From NCBI GenBank assembly GCA_963978905.1, contig OZ022258.1:45306591-45370590 (forward strand): DNA of 64,000 bases. The letters run 5' to 3'. This DNA comes from Trichostrongylus colubriformis. Its lineage: Eukaryota; Nematoda; Chromadorea; Rhabditida; Trichostrongylidae. A program made the translations under genes and the position numbers. Each line of letters starts with the position of its first letter. The stretch's first letter is position 1. Positions 49,740 through 62,015 of the stretch are shown here, in pieces. The notes beneath the pieces are model-generated. The model saw only the letters and a program-made list of their open reading frames with translations. It had not been told where the DNA came from and searched no databases.

Positions 49740-51195
49740 CACCCCAAAACATTCGTGCTCAAAATAGTCAAATAAGATTAGAAATCCGAGGTGGGCACGG
49801 AAGCGACTAGCGGAGAGAGATTAGTGGAAGAGGATGAGAGTGAAGGTATCAACGTAAAGCGATGAGCAACTGATTGCAATATCCTTCACCTCGAGCGATT
49901 CTTCGCCCGCCCATTACCTACCACCCATAACCTATGAATACGGAAGTTGTCTTCTGAAATTCAGTTGTAGACAATATCCTTGATTCGGCTTGCGACCATA
50001 GGCTACAAGATTCCACATAGGACAAAAGTTTCTTTTTGCTTCAAAAATTAAAAATCTGAAGAAGCATGTTCAACTAAAGCATGTCTGAAAAAGCATTCTA
50101 TTATCTGTAATTTTCAGTTGAAACCTCTTAGAAAGCTCATGCACGCCAGGTGAATAAATCCATTCCTTTTAATTCGACGATTTTTGCCTCAGCGAGCGGG
50201 CCTTTAAGAAAACTTGATGTTATTTTGTTTTGACCTTCCTGCCCGTCTGGACGCCCACGATGACCTCCGTAATTAGTCGACTGAAGGCTTCAACGGGGTG
50301 TTTCGGAAAATCTCACTTGACAAGATGGAAGAAAAATTGTTCCAAACAGGATACGTCACTTCCAGGAAAATGTTGATGAGAAACAAACTCAGCTGGCAGG
50401 ATGGCGATAGCATTCACAGGAGATTCCTCGCCACTGTACCCAAAAATATTTTTTGTTCTGAAAAACTGATCACTGAAAACCATCCGACAGGTGGAGGTCT
50501 ATGAGCTCGCTGACATCGCTCTGCGGCTAAGAGTCTTTTCTCATAAGAGCCTATCACATCGAGTCCTGCTCATCCTCAGCAGGCTTCTGCCTATGGTTTT
50601 GATATAGTCACTACCCAGGTGAGTTCGGCCTCACCCCTTCTCCCATTGCGTCGTGTTTGAATAAGACATGAGCAAAAAATGCAAAAACTTTTTTTTTGCG
50701 ATTTGGAATACGAGATGATGGGAATTCCGGTGAAAACACGCGACTTCAATTAGTTGCTGAAAAAAAAACAAAAAAAAAACCAAACGAAAAAGGGGGATCC
50801 ATTTGCATGAGAGTGTAAACAATGATTTCGACCTTAACCGGGCATGCATATCAGTATGTGTGCCAACCATACATTCAAATTCCCTTGTAATGGTTGGATA
50901 GAGGTAAAGGGTATGGTACCCCGCTCCCCCCACCACTTCCCTCCGTCCCCCTAGGCATCAAAAGAAATCTTTGCGTGAACAAGATTTACTATGGACTAAT
51001 ATGATGGCATATTATTATTCTCTGATTGTCTTCAGGATAATTTTTTTGAGTATGATTTTTTCTCAAAGTTTTGAAATCAAGCAATAAAGCCAGGTGTGAG
51101 CTGCGCAGAGGACTGGTATAGAGGTGTCGACGAGGTTTCAGGCAACACATTCATGAGCAAATGCTCATTGAAGAACAATAAGGAGAGCTATACAA
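49740..51195. other. Intergenic stretch, nothing recognised
   Basis: Only unremarkable frames; lies downstream of the 3' end of the minus-strand gene. Confidence 0.4.
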
Positions 51196-51210
51196 ACAAT
51201 ATTGATCGAC

Positions 51211-51216
51211 TTTATT
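51211..51216 (-). terminator. Poly(A) signal AATAAA
   Basis: On the minus strand AATAAA lies 44 bases after the stop codon at 51260. Confidence 0.6.
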
Positions 51217-51259
51217 TCTAGGAGTTTGTTTACATATTTAGCTTTTTGAACCAGTAGAC

Positions 51260-51337
51260 TCAATGCGAGGATGGCTTGAGGTCTAAAGCCGGATCAATGG
51301 CCTTCCACGTCAACCAGGCATTGTATAACTCTGGGAT
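51260..51337 (-). CDS. Last exon of an unidentified minus-strand gene
   Basis: A TTTATTTTCTCAG acceptor is followed by 25 codons, IPELYNAWLTWKAIDPALDL then KPSSH and TGA. A poly(A) signal follows. The exon enters in phase 0, consistent with the candidate exon at 51641-51710. Product unknown. Confidence 0.55.
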   Translation of the reverse strand: MPELYNAWLTWKAIDPALDLKPSSH

Positions 51338-51640
51338 CTGAGAAAATAAAAGCACCAAAGTGATATCTACCGGACTTCGCACCTTTTTATTTAGATGACT
51401 GGTCCCGCACTACTTTGTACAGATCATATGGCATTCAACTATCACAAAAATTCTTGATGGAACGCCAAAGCATGACGTATTCCAAAACCAAAAACTCCTG
51501 ACTTAACACAGGCTCTAAGTGTATGCGAAATGACCATGCATAAATTGGAACTTAAATTCCGAGTATTGAAATCATATTTTCCGCTAAATTTTCCGCCGTC
51601 ATAAAAGTAATGGGGGCAATGAAAAGTCCACCAAAAATAC

Positions 51641-51710
51641 GGGAAAACTGCCGGAAGTTTCAAAGTTTTTGCAAGTCTTGTTCCCTTCGAAATAATTCGG
51701 CAGCTGGCAC
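51641..51710 (-). CDS. Probable penultimate exon of the same gene
   Basis: Acceptor CGACTCAG, 70 bases, donor GTATTT. In the frame that reaches the last exon in phase it reads CQLPNYFEGNKTCKNFETSG then SFP: two cysteines and an N-glycosylation sequon (NKT), suggesting an extracellular or lysosomal protein. The overlapping frame that contains DSGA is probably chance. Confidence 0.45.
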
Positions 51711-51994
51711 CTGAGTCGATATACCACAAAAAAACGCAGGAATTCCTTTGACTAAATTTTTGGATTCCTACCTCTATTTTATCAACATAATGAAATGATC
51801 ATGGAAGTTCACGTACTTCATGTACCATCTACACTCACTACAGGTCTGGTCTACTCTCGCGTACAGCCGCAAAGCATGGAACGAAGGTGTGAAGCCAAAC
51901 AGTCCTTGAATTGTGGCAAAAAAAAAATAGATTCAATAGATAGACACAGCTCATTGAAAGTTTAGGCTAGCCAGCTTCGGATTTTGAATGAAGA

Positions 51995-52240
51995 TATGCA
52001 ATGATGAGCAAAGGAGAGGAAGAACGTACTGAAAAGTTCAAAAACCAGGAGATGAGACCCCCACTATCTTGGACGAGCTTTCGCGCCCTGTGCGTCACTG
52101 AAAGGGATAAGCAGGCTGTCAGAGGACCTAAGCCACACAACCGTGAACATGGTCCCGGCAGCAACTCGCCATCGGAAGCGGTACAACCGCAATGCGTCAA
52201 AGAAAAGAGATTCAGAAGACGTTTCAAGAGATAAAAGAGT
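51995..52240 (+). mobile_element. GACACCGGAAGGG element, copy 6 (old)
   Basis: CCTGTGCGTCACTGAAAGGG and GGCAGCAACTCGCCATC match the family interior; ends are lost. Confidence 0.5.
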
Positions 52241-53611
52241 TCAAGAGTTTTTGAAGAGAACCGTAGGAGAAGGGAAATCAAACTGATTTTTTGTTATAAG
52301 ATCCTCATAGATAATAGGTATGAAAATACTATCTTAACCTTCAGTTTAGGAGTCCTATAGGAGCAAATAAAACCTAATAGAATCATTCATTGTTTTGAAA
52401 ATTTAAGACTTCGAAAAATCTAGCGGTTACTTTGAAAGACGTTTCCTCGGTCATTTTTGGTATTTAAAATTTTGAAAAGTCTAGCCAGCGTTATCCTCGT
52501 ACCTCCCTTGTTCTGACCAATAACTGAAAGTTGTTCGGGACACCCAGAACATTCAAAATTACTCAGAATAAGAATTTTTAGCCTATGTAAAAAATCAAAT
52601 TTGACGCAATTGTTTTTTCTTGATGAACAACGTGAGGCTTTAGAGAATGTATTCACAAAATATTTTCAAGTTTCAAATTGTCGTTGCACATTTAAATCAA
52701 GTGATGATTTTTACAGAAAGAAAAGTGAGAAACTGCAAAAGCCTGAGTATGTTTGCGTTGGAGATGAAGTCTTTGCACGCCCGATTAGTGAAGATCACAC
52801 GGAACTAAACTTCATCGAACAAGCCTGGCCAACAGCTTCGCGTAGTTTTTCGACAATTCGGTGGAAAATAACTTCAGACTCATTTGTTTCTCGGTAACGG
52901 GAGGTCCATATATCATGGCTTTTTGTTGCCGATTAAAGATGTCATTACTGCTACGAACATGAACAGTTGGTTTCTTTTACAAATCGTATAAGATTTATCG
53001 AAGAGGTTGATTTTCAACTAATGGCAATCTTCGATGAAAGAAATAAGACAACCGTACCAGAGCTCGTTTCGAAAATAGGGGAAAAGGGACAAAAAGAGGA
53101 ACCTGAACAGCTGCGGATATACTAACCGTAGTAATGAGTAGATTTTTCGAACACATTTTCTCTTGCCCTCTTGCTTATTCTCCGACTCAATAAATTCACT
53201 TGCTTGGCGCTGTTTGTTGTTTCACTTATTTCACATAATCATGAATGGATGAAATACAAACAAATGACATATTCCTTGGCGAGTAGCTCGGAAAGGTGAT
53301 GTTGCAGTTTGAAGAGGTGTATGCCATTCGGATAAGAATTTCCCGTTTAGCGCGCGACGTGATGATGCGAGCTATGAGCGTCGCGCAGGTCACCGTCATC
53401 GCTTCACGATCCATCCAATACGGCGTGCATAGCTCGCACCATGGCGTCGCCCACCCGCCGCAAAGCGAACTTTCTGTCCTAATGGCAGACATCCAGTTCG
53501 GAGATGCGCGGGGATTTGAATACAGATTGTAATGTCGCGCTTTTGAATTCCGGTTTCTCCACCGATTACTGCTTCTACCTCGAATGCCCGTTTCAAAACG
53601 ATCCTCTCTCC

Positions 53612-53700
53612 AAGGATGCTGAGTTATGGGCAAAAACTTCGGTGTCGGACGGGACTCGAACCCGCTCTACATGCTTTCCAAGACACTACCGACACCCCTT
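53612..53700 (-). repeat. tRNA-derived SINE B, copy 3, with tRNA-like head
   Basis: Minus strand: GTGTCGG at the 5' side pairs with CCGACAC (7 bp acceptor-like stem); GGGTTCGAGTCCCG forms a T-arm; then CCGAAGTTTTTGCCCATAAC. The folded unit is only about 54 bases, so it is not an intact tRNA. Confidence 0.65.
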
Positions 53701-54832
53701 TCACCTTAACTCAGCCTCTGAGCCCTTTCTTCCTTTTTCTCTCTCCCGGTTCCTTTATGCTTGGTGACGTGTTGGAAGTCGCTGAGCCGGGTGTGATAAA
53801 ACGTTTATATGTAATTGTATGGAACTAGAATAAAGAAAAGTTGTTACCACACCAACTCTCCTTGACCTCAGCCATACTCTACTCAAATGCAAGTCACCGT
53901 TAAGTACATTTTGTGGTACGCTGTGATTGCCGATGAAATATGGATCCACTGTGACAATTTCACACAAGATGTCGTGGGTACGTCCAAGACAAACATCAAA
54001 ACTGCCATCAAAATGGAATGGTCGCAGTACCAAATCAGGAGAGAGGAGGGACCGTCTTCAGGAGGTCAGAAAAGAGAGGGTAGTGAAGATGTCTGACACA
54101 CTACTGAACAAATTAGAAAGTAAATTGCTGCGAAAAATGCCAACAACAGTGGGTACCGAGCAGGTCCATTCATTCGCATACAGAATTTTGTCGGTATATT
54201 GCAGAAAATGTCAAGAAAGCACACCTGCAGCTCACCTAGGAATTCCTCCTCATACTACCGTAATCAAAAGACAGTGCTTTTTAAAAGTCAACTCCTAAGT
54301 TTGCTGTATCACGGCCTAGTTGCTGCACGATTTTGAAAAGTTGGAGAAGTGAAAAATAGGTTAGTGATTTTAACGCTTCAACAATTGCACAGTTTTATCG
54401 CATCGGTATCATCGAAGAGTCAGAATGACGATCAAATGCTGCAGAAAATTTTAGAAGGTGTTTTGGCTGGATAGTTTGTACCAACTATTTGGTACAGGTG
54501 CTATTTCTTAGCAAAAAAATGACCGAAACTAATTGTTGCATTGATAGATACACACGCAGGAAGCAGCCTTAGCTATTCCAAACGGAATCGACTTCGTAGA
54601 AAACGTGAGAAATGATTGGCATTTTAAGCTGCTGCATCAGTTCCTGCTTCTCTTCGTTACTCTTTTTCAGCATATTCCATATAAATCCAATTTAAAATGA
54701 TTTGCTTCTTCAGTTACGTTTCCAGGGGAACATAAAAAATGTTTTGCGTTACCATTTCCTCAGTGAATCCTTTCTTCATGTCACAAATGAACTTCTAATT
54801 GATTCCGTTATGGGATTGGCAAGCGGTAACTA

Positions 54833-55674
54833 TTGGGTTGAAGAATAAGTTCCCGCCGTTCTTTATTCTCTGTTCGCTTCAGCCTTCGGCAAAGCTTATA
54901 TGAATGTTCGATAGAGCTCTTTCTGCTCTACAAAATGGTTCTATCTGCTTTTCGATTTCTTTGATTGCTTAATATTTGTGAGGTTCAGAAATGGAGCAAT
55001 CTGCAGAGAAAACTGCACTCTTGGCGCATCGAGGTCCCAAAGAGCTGACTTTTTCCACGTCAGACGAAATCCAATGAGGGAAAAACATCGTTCATCAATC
55101 TGCTAATATGCTTGAGGATCTTCTTGCACAACAGAGATGTTTGATGAAATATCGATATTTGGAAAAAAAGTGTGGGTGGGTTTTGCGGAGTACCCCATTT
55201 CTAAGACTCAGAAATTTTGAAGTATGAAGGTATTCGAAATACGAGAGGCACTTCCTTGTAGAGCAAGAAAAGCTTCATATCGAATGCGTATTTGAATATT
55301 CTCATCATTCTCAATGATAGGTGAGGAATAGAAAATACCGAAAGTGCACATTTTTGCTGAACACCGCATTTGTAAGCTTTGAAAACACTTTGTGTGGAGC
55401 TAAAAAACCTCTCGAAAACATATGCGCTTACATTTTTTACCCTCGATGGCAGACGAAGAAGAGAAAATGTCGAGAGTGCAAATTTTTGCCTTCGGACTGC
55501 TTCATTTATAAACCACATAAATATTGAGCAATGAAAGGAATCGAAAAACAATCAGCACCGTTTTATAACGCAGAAAAAGCTCTATGATCACATATATAAG
55601 CTTTGCAGAAAGCTGAAGAGAACGTTGCGAAACACAGAGGATAAGAAAAGGCGGGAACTTCATCCTCAACCCAA
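54833..55674. mobile_element. Mariner-ended foldback element, copy 1
   Basis: 842 bp. Ends TTGGGTTGAAGAATAAGTTC and GAACTTCATCCTCAACCCAA are inverted; flanks TA (left) and TG (right). The halves mirror each other, and small hairpins of the type CGATAGAGCTCTTTCTGCTC recur within each arm. Confidence 0.8.
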
Positions 55675-56611
55675 TGGTATTTTTCATTTGAATACCACCT
55701 CTTCCTTTCCCACCCCGAGATGCGACCCTATCAAGGTTTTTTATTCCTTAAATGGACTCAATGGGACAACCAGCAATAATCGCGCCATGAATATGGCTAC
55801 CCTTCTGGGTCTTGGAGGTAGTTGAATGCGCTTTGCCATTCAACGGATCCTATCAGCCCTGTGCACTGAAATAGGAAGTCAAGCAAAGCTTATGGAATAA
55901 AATCAATAGAGAATTCAGTTGCCTGATCAACGTGTACTAAGAGGCTACTAAATAGGTACATTTGTAATAGGGCCACAAAATATGTTCCTTGTTTTTGAAT
56001 TTTTTGAAATATACGAAGAGAAGTATGAAATCTATCACGGATGTATATGTAACCAACTCAAGAAGTCTACGGTTGCATCCGGCGAAGATTCCCTACTCGA
56101 TATTGAATCACATGAGAGATCATAACCAGGAAAGAGCCTAGGATACCCATTCTAAAGCATCATTGCAACAAGGAAGCTGAGTCGAACAGCCAGAATTTGC
56201 GATGGAGGCGCTTTTCTGTCGTTTTTCGCTCCACTAACGATGCGCGAGAATTTGCAATGAGAAGGTTCTGAGGTGGGAAATGCCCCAGATGAACGATGAA
56301 CTCTGTGTGGCTACCTTTCTAACACCTAGCAATTCGATACTATTGTGAGTCGTAGATGGATATAGCAATGGCGGTGTGATGTTGCCGAACACATCTCGCA
56401 TCATTAGGAAATTGTGAAGTGGTTAGAGCGATGGATGTAGCTGCTGACGAGTACTAAACGAGGCAAAAAGGAATGATTGGTAGGAGCGGAAAGGAACGCC
56501 TCACATACGACTAGAGTAGCATCATCTGTCGGTCTAAATCGGCTCGTGACGGCATCAGAAGAGGATTATCTGAGAGGAAAAAATGAAAAAGGCATTGACA
56601 TTGGAGATGTA

Positions 56612-57834
56612 TTGGGTTGGGGAATAAGTCCTTGCGGTTTTTTTCAACCCCGTTTTTCACATTGTTTCCTTTATCTCTCAACAAAGTTTATACATGATTT
56701 CGATAGAGCTTTTTTTTTGCTCTATGAAATGATACTATCTGTTTTTTGATACCTGCGACTACCTAATATTTACGAGGTTTGGAAATTAAGTAAGCTGAAG
56801 GCGAAAAATTAGCACTTGCGCACCTCATCTTTCTCGTCTGCCATCGAGACCAAAAAATGTACGTGTATATGTTTCGATAGAGCTTTTTCAGCTCTACAGA
56901 ACGGTACTACTTACTATTCAAATTGCTCAACTTTTTACTGTTTTTAAGACTCACAAATGCAGTACCCTTAAAAGTATGCACTCTGGTTATCTACTCTTCC
57001 TCGCCTATCATCAAGATTGAAGAGGATGTGCATATATGCTTTCGATAGAGCTTTCTTCGCTCTACAAGATGATACCATTCTTCTTTTGTATCCTCTCATA
57101 ATTTAGCATGTAGGGATAAGCTTCCACCTGTTTTTCAATTCTAAATTGCATGATGCATATGAATTTTTTTGGCAGAGTGTTTTTCATCATTCGATAGAGC
57201 TCTTTTCGCTCTACAAGAAAGTAATCACGGTTTTTGTTTGAATAAATTTTTGACATTTTTTAGATCATTTAAAAGTCGACGAAATCGAGCATTTTTGACA
57301 CAATGTGACGAAAATGCTCGATTTTGTTGACTTTAAATAATCTAAAAATTGTCAAAAATTTATTCAAACAAAAACCGTGTTTACTATCTTGTAGAGCGAA
57401 GAAAGCTCTATCGAAAGCATATATGCACACCCTCTTCAATCTTGATGGTAGGCGAGGAAGAGAAGATAACGAAAGTGCACACTTTTGAGAGTACTGCATT
57501 TCTGAGTCTTAAAAACAGCAAAAAGTTGAGCGATTTGAATAACCGTTCTGTAGAGCTGAAAAAGCTCTATCGAAAACATATACACATACATTTTTTGATC
57601 TCAGTGGCAGACGAGAAAGATGAGGTGCGCAAGTGCTAATTTCTCGCCTTCAGCTTACTTCATTTCCAAACCTCATGAATATTAGGTAGTCGAAGTTATC
57701 GAAAAACAGATAGTATTATTTTATAGAGCAAAAAAAGCTCTATCGAAATCATGTATAAACTTTGTTGAGAGATAAAGGAAACAATGTGAAAAACGGGGTT
57801 GAAAAAAACCGCAAGGACTTATTCTCCAACCCAA
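56612..57834. mobile_element. Mariner-ended foldback element, copy 2
   Basis: 1223 bp with inverted ends TTGGGTTGGGGAATAAGTCC / GGACTTATTCTCCAACCCAA and TA on both sides (56610-56611, 57835-57836). Symmetry centre about 57300. Left arm carries four GATAGAGC-loop-GCTCTA hairpins (56701, 56875, 57043, 57192), spaced 149-174 bp; right arm carries three mirrored ones (57391, 57550, 57723). The ends resemble mariner termini. No transposase frame. Confidence 0.85.
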
Positions 57835-57894
57835 TAGATAAACAAGGATCGGAGCTACCTTGAAAGAATCTTCAACATATCCAAGTTTTTTCTA

Positions 57895-58245
57895 ATACTC
57901 ACACATTTATGTTGCACTTGCTTACAAGAAGCCGCATGCAAAGTTTCACGCAAAAAAAGCAAAAAAAATCGGCCGAGATAGCTCCACAAAATGACGCCCG
58001 ATAACATGGGGCGTCCGACGGCGTGCGGCTACGAGAGCTCTAGGAGTAAAGAGGCGACGGCTACGTGATCAGGGACGCAGAGTGAGAAACTATTAATAAT
58101 GGGCACGAAAATTCAAACTGCTTTTTCCCGCTGACAACGGTTCAAATATTGCTCCAATGCAGTACAAATGAATTTCCCTTCATTCGTTCCTTTGATTTCT
58201 GCTTTGGAATATAGTAGAATTTTCGTTTTTTTTTTGTTTTTCCGT
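57895..58245 (-). mobile_element. 350-bp repeat family, copy 4 (reverse)
   Basis: Minus strand: CACTCTGCGTCCCTGATCAC, GTAGCCGTCGCCTC, GTCGGACGCCCC and GCGTGAAACTTTGCATGCGG in family order. Confidence 0.65.
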
Positions 58246-58249
58246 TCCT

Positions 58250-60380
58250 GCACTGTACCTAGTGGAGTAAATCTTTTAAGTTACGGGTAACCAATTTCTC
58301 GTCATGCAATCAGCATTTGCTTCTAGTCATGTGGACCTTCTATCATTAGAAGAACTCGCGATAACTGGACTGTACACTTCCGTCTTCGATAAGATGGATT
58401 AGTCCTGTGACTATCAACATTGCAATTTCAGCCATTCAATTTCCCAGCTTAAATAAACGCGATAGTCCGAGATACATAAGAGGTGCGCTTCGAATATGTA
58501 CTCTGCCAACAATGATAAAAGGATGACTTGCAATACTCGTGATATGAGTGATCGTTAATTTGTTGTTACTTGTTTATGCTTGTTGTCGCTGTTGTTGTTA
58601 CTGTATTTGTTATGATCATAAACAGGTATAGAGTTGCTACCGAGCCCACCGCAATCGAAGGAATGCTCAATTTAGTTCTGGGAAGCTCCTAAGTTCTAGA
58701 TGGCTCACATAGTAGTGGTATTTTCGAAAGTCGAAAATTTGAAGAACCACCTCATTGCCCATCGGTTCAAAATATTTTCCTGCAAGTGTGCAGGGTCATA
58801 GAGAAATCATCGAGGAAAACTTTGAAAAATACGACACAGCCCCCACCCTCGAACCCAAAATATGACTCCCCCAATTCCTTGAGAAGACTTGACCATGTAT
58901 TCATGTCATACTCCTATACGGCGTTGGAGATTAGCGCACAAAGCGAACGCAATCAAGTTTACCATGGAAATTCGTCCGATTCCTAGAGATCGGCAAAGCT
59001 TTTGCCATCCTCTTAAAAAAGTCAAAAATAAAATTTAAAATGTTATGATGTATTTTTGGGCTACCGGTTGTGCAGCATAGATGTTTTTTTATGTATTTGT
59101 AACTCCTAATGCATGGTTCCTACGCTCTTAAGCTTTATACTCTTTCGCAAACTCCGAGATCCTCTTTTAGCGCTAGTGTGCTGACTAATAAAATATTATG
59201 TATGGAGCAAGCAATATGTTTACAAACAGAGACTGTAAAAAAATAGAAATTTGAAGAAAATACCTAAAAATCGAAAAAGTCAGTCCAGTTGATCAATCAA
59301 CAGTGGATCGTAACCTTCCTTGAACTTAACTAGGTAGGAGAGATGTATCAAAAGGATCTCTGCCAGGAATGAAGGCCACAAAAACTTCCCCACCGATAAA
59401 AACGGCCAGACAACCAATCGGGCATCAATTAAATAGCACAAGGGGGCATTCATTGTATGTAAATGATAGCCTATGAGGCTTGCCATTACCGGATAGATAG
59501 CACAATCAACCAAAAATGACTGCTACACTTTGGACAACCTGAGGACTACTTGTGGACGGGAAAGAGTAATTCGGTATAGATGAACAATAGCTGGGAACGG
59601 CAATGAGACGGACAGACAAATGAAGTACAACAGCTCGTTCTACGTACTTTTCTATTCGCCGGTGACCATTAATGTTCTTCTTCAGTCTGGTAGAAGTGTC
59701 TTTTTTCCCTAGTTTTTGATTGGCAAAAAATATTCAATTCGTAAAAAAATTTCACTTCAGGCTTGAACTGCAAGTTCGAAAACGCCCACAGGATGTCTCT
59801 CCCGAGCTCTTTGAATCTTCTACAGCCTTATGATTCCAAATAGAACCACTTTGAGCGAATCTGCTCCTCAGTAAGATGGACAGCGATTTCTGATTTGTCG
59901 ACACCGGTTGACGGAAGAACCACTCGCAAACCATCGCATCGTTATAACTTCGTTCAAAACGGAGAAAATGGGAAAAGGTGATGGGCGTTGCACTTGCTTC
60001 GATAAGGCGAGTTCAACCATGTATGTTTTGTTTTGATTAACAGGTCTCCTGCTTTTTTTCACAAAAGCTTACCAAATTTCTTTTTTTTTTGTTTAAGCAG
60101 GACTCCGACATTTTCAGGCCTACATTCTTACGTTCTATGGTTGCTCGCTCATAATCCGCACGATCCTTCCTTTTTTCAAATCCTTTTTTAAAATTGCAAG
60201 ACACATTTCAACAGGAGCGTTCCACGATATGTTCGGAAGTTTTGAAGCTTATTTCGTCAAAATCAGTTAGAAACTTAAAAACTCACTCACTATTCACATC
60301 AATTCATTTACTATTCACTACGTGTGGCGTACTGCTGAAAAAACCTTGACTCTCGGATCACAGGTTAGTGCTTCTTCTCT
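58250..60380. other. Intergenic stretch, nothing firm
   Basis: A minus frame at 59283-59513 (ending KFKEGYDPLLIDQLD) is hydrophobic and open but lacks a clear acceptor or poly(A) signal. Confidence 0.4.
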
Positions 60381-60392
60381 GATAAAGCTCAA

Positions 60393-60826
60393 AGGAATCG
60401 TCCACGGAAAATGAGTTTTTGTGTTACCCATATATTTATGTTGTATTTGCCTAATGTTGGCCTCATGCAAAATTTCACGCGAAAAAATGTGAATCTGGCT
60501 GAAATACAGCACCACAAAGTGCGATCCCAGTGGGCGGAGCCTCCGTGTAAAAGCCTCGTCCCGTCTTCCGCCGCCGTTGGGAACGGAGAGTGGGACTGTT
60601 TACGTAACCTTCTGTTCCTACAATGCGTCTCAGACCACGGCGGACGAGGTACGAGGCTTTTACACGGAGGCCCCGCCCACTGGGACCGCTGGGACCGCAC
60701 TTTGTGGTGCTGTATCTCAGCCAGATTCACACTTTTTCGCGTGGAATTTTGCATGAGGCCAACATTAGGCAAATACAACATAAATATATGGGTAAGACAA
60801 AAACTCATTTTCCGTGGACGATTCCT
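60393..60826. mobile_element. TTAA-flanked palindromic MITE, copy g
   Basis: Ends AGGAATCGTCCACGGA and TCCGTGGACGATTCCT are exact inverts, with TCAA on the left and TTAA on the right. Both arms are long, so overlapping 139-codon frames on the two strands encode near-identical peptides: an artefact of the palindrome. Confidence 0.85.
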
Positions 60827-61657
60827 TTAAACATGATCCCTGCAGTGCCCAGCTCGTATTCTGTGAAATGCAAATGATTTGCTCCGTGCCCCAATTGGAG
60901 TCGACGGAATAAGCCCCGAAACTTTCAAAAAATATGAAGTGCTCTCGCTGAAAAGTGTCTTACAATTTCAGAATTCTGTTGAAGAATAATGTTTGTGCAC
61001 GATATTGGGGAGCAACCATGAAACCTGCAAATTTTGGGCTGAAATAGCCGTGGTTTTGCCTGTAGATTCAAGATAAATTGTCGTGAGCTTTCAAGTGGAA
61101 GCTGGGGGTCAACTTATCATATCTCCACATTTTATATATAATTAGACTCAACGGATCGAAACCAGTCCAAAGCTCTCCTTATTTCCCATTTCCTCCAACA
61201 AACGAAGTTATGACTGTACGACGATTTGAGAAGAATTATGTCGTTCGGTGTCGATTAATCAGAGAACGCGAGGTAGCGTAAATTCTGAATTTGTCAAATT
61301 TTACTGAAATGCACTGATCATGATATAGGAGCTTCAATTCAAACATGACGTGAGGTATACGGTAATGGTGATGCACTGGAAGACATAGGCAATATCGGGA
61401 TATGAATAGCGGTGAAGTGGGCCGCAGTGGAGCCCGTCGACTTCCGATCCGGCAGCCAAACGCGTTGAGCCGTAACCTGCACCTCACTATATCTCTATGT
61501 TCTCTGCACGAGAGACTTCCGGCATTGGTAAAGGTCTGACTAATTAAGTGGTAAATACACCATGAGTACGGCTGCTAATTTCTAGAAACTTCAAAGTTCG
61601 TCTGATGCCTGAGAAATGTGTACGGAAAAGACCATCCGGTTTGGTTTCTTCGGTTGT

Positions 61658-62015
61658 GTAGCCTTTATGTCGAATTCTCGCGGTGCCGCGCGCGTCGAGC
61701 GGCGCGGCGAGTGCGAGCTGATTTTGTTGTATGTGATTGCGTACCGTACAGTACACTGCACAATCACCAGAGGAAACCACAACTTGTCAATAAGATCTGA
61801 GCGAGCATTACAGAGAAAAAATATGTAAATATGCGATCAAATAAACAAATAGGCAGGGAAAGCGTTCACAGCAATCATGAAGAACAGCTATTCCTTTGAA
61901 AGGCTCGCACGGTACCAGTCCATCTCGTCCTGAGAAGAATTCCAACCGATTGCCGCAAATCGTGCTGGTCGCACCGCGAGTGCGACGGCGCAAAGCAAAA
62001 ATCCGACATAAGGCT
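61658..62015. mobile_element. TTATGTCGAATT MITE, copy 2
   Basis: TGTGTAGCCTTTATGTCGAA at the left (61655) mirrors TCCGACATAAGGCTACACA at the right; GC-rich subterminal GTGCCGCGCGCG block. Confidence 0.7.

Noticed and set aside
51442..51729. Minus frame containing WYIDSGASC, like a retroelement aspartic protease
   Set aside because: No gag, reverse transcriptase or integrase nearby, and a different frame joins in phase to a convincing last exon.
53755..54298. Open frames on both strands beside SINE B, briefly considered as exons
   Set aside because: Neither strand shows a consistent acceptor-donor pair or a recognisable family.
60389..60830. Two 139-codon frames on opposite strands with near-identical peptides
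   Set aside because: Both fall inside one palindromic MITE, which makes the strands alike; not genes.
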